A DNA stretch of 64,000 nt from Nymphaea colorata (Eukaryota; Streptophyta; Magnoliopsida; Nymphaeales; Nymphaeaceae). Each line of letters begins with the position of its first letter. Position 1 is the first letter of the stretch. The stretch is taken from contig NC_045147.1 in NCBI RefSeq assembly GCF_008831285.2, positions 18,144,854 through 18,208,853 of the forward strand, in the 5' to 3' direction. A program made the translations under genes and the position numbers. The notes beneath the pieces were generated by a model. It was not told where the DNA came from and did no database searches. It worked only from the letters and a program-made list of their open reading frames with translations. This document shows positions 63,901 to 64,000 of the stretch, piece after piece.

Positions 63901-64000
63901 GTGAATTTTGTTTTTAATGCATGGAGAAACTACCTTGGGCATAAAACCCTAAGATTATATCCTTATTCTATTAAGGTTTTTCTTTGTTTTGGGGTTTGGT
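60926..64000. other. IPI1-like 3' UTR and downstream intergenic DNA
   Basis: Nothing recognisable as a gene. The frames at 61017-61373 (minus), 62444-62758 (plus) and 62706-62960 (minus) show no known domain and no splice-consistent partners. A telo-box-like AAACCCTAA (63945-63953) near the window end might belong to the leader of a neighbouring gene outside the window. Confidence 0.5.

Noticed and set aside
1-64000. CRISPR arrays, prophage, bacterial operons, rRNA or organellar gene clusters
   Set aside because: None seen. The repeats are tandem duplications, microsatellites and TIR elements in plant introns and spacers.

Overview
This is nuclear DNA of a seed plant, most likely a flowering plant. 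It is AT-rich, its GT-AG genes have many exons and introns up to 3.5 kb, and it carries AT-rich MITE-like repeats and microsatellites. One gene encodes a chloroplast SecA with a Ser/Pro-rich transit-peptide-like N-terminus. Nothing bacterial or viral was seen. Most long reading frames outside the five genes are intronic or antisense shadows, so exons were placed by hand from splice sites, reading phase and family conservation.

Layout. (1) 1-3285, + strand: the last three coding exons of a FAM192A/NIP30/Fyv6-like gene, with a TIR (MITE-like) element and a long TA/GA microsatellite in its introns. (2) 3286-6555: 3' UTRs and intergenic DNA. (3) 6556-7902, - strand: an intronless PLP-dependent L-cysteine desulfhydrase (LCD type). 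(4) 7903-10951: divergent intergenic region holding telo-box-like motifs and a 110-bp tandem duplication. (5) 10952-28922, + strand: complete SECA1, the thylakoid SecA ATPase, with 20 coding exons and 1010 aa. Every exon is in phase, and two introns must use GC-AG splice sites. (6) 30393-34763, - strand: a six-exon, 184-aa L7Ae-fold protein that resembles the RNase P/MRP subunit Rpp38/Pop3. (7) 34764-37586: divergent intergenic region with a triple 29-bp repeat. (8) 37587-60925, + strand: a 19-exon, about 798-aa ARM-repeat protein of the IPI1/TEX10 family. One of its introns holds an antisense LINE relic, another a second MITE-like element, and others local tandem duplications and long pyrimidine and purine tracts. 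(9) 60926-64000: 3' UTR and intergenic DNA with no recognisable gene.

How the genes relate. SECA1 (thylakoid protein import) and LCD (cysteine breakdown to H2S, pyruvate and ammonia) have no evident link to the others. The L7Ae/Rpp38-like protein and the IPI1/TEX10-like protein are divergent neighbours, and by family both point to pre-rRNA processing. The Fyv6/FAM192A-like protein is a nuclear, splicing-linked family. I found no undescribed multi-gene system. The most useful novelties concern splicing and gene structure: the two GC-AG introns, an acceptor abutting a perfect donor at SECA1 exon 12, complementary Y/R tracts around IPI1 exons 13-14, and alternative C-termini in two genes.
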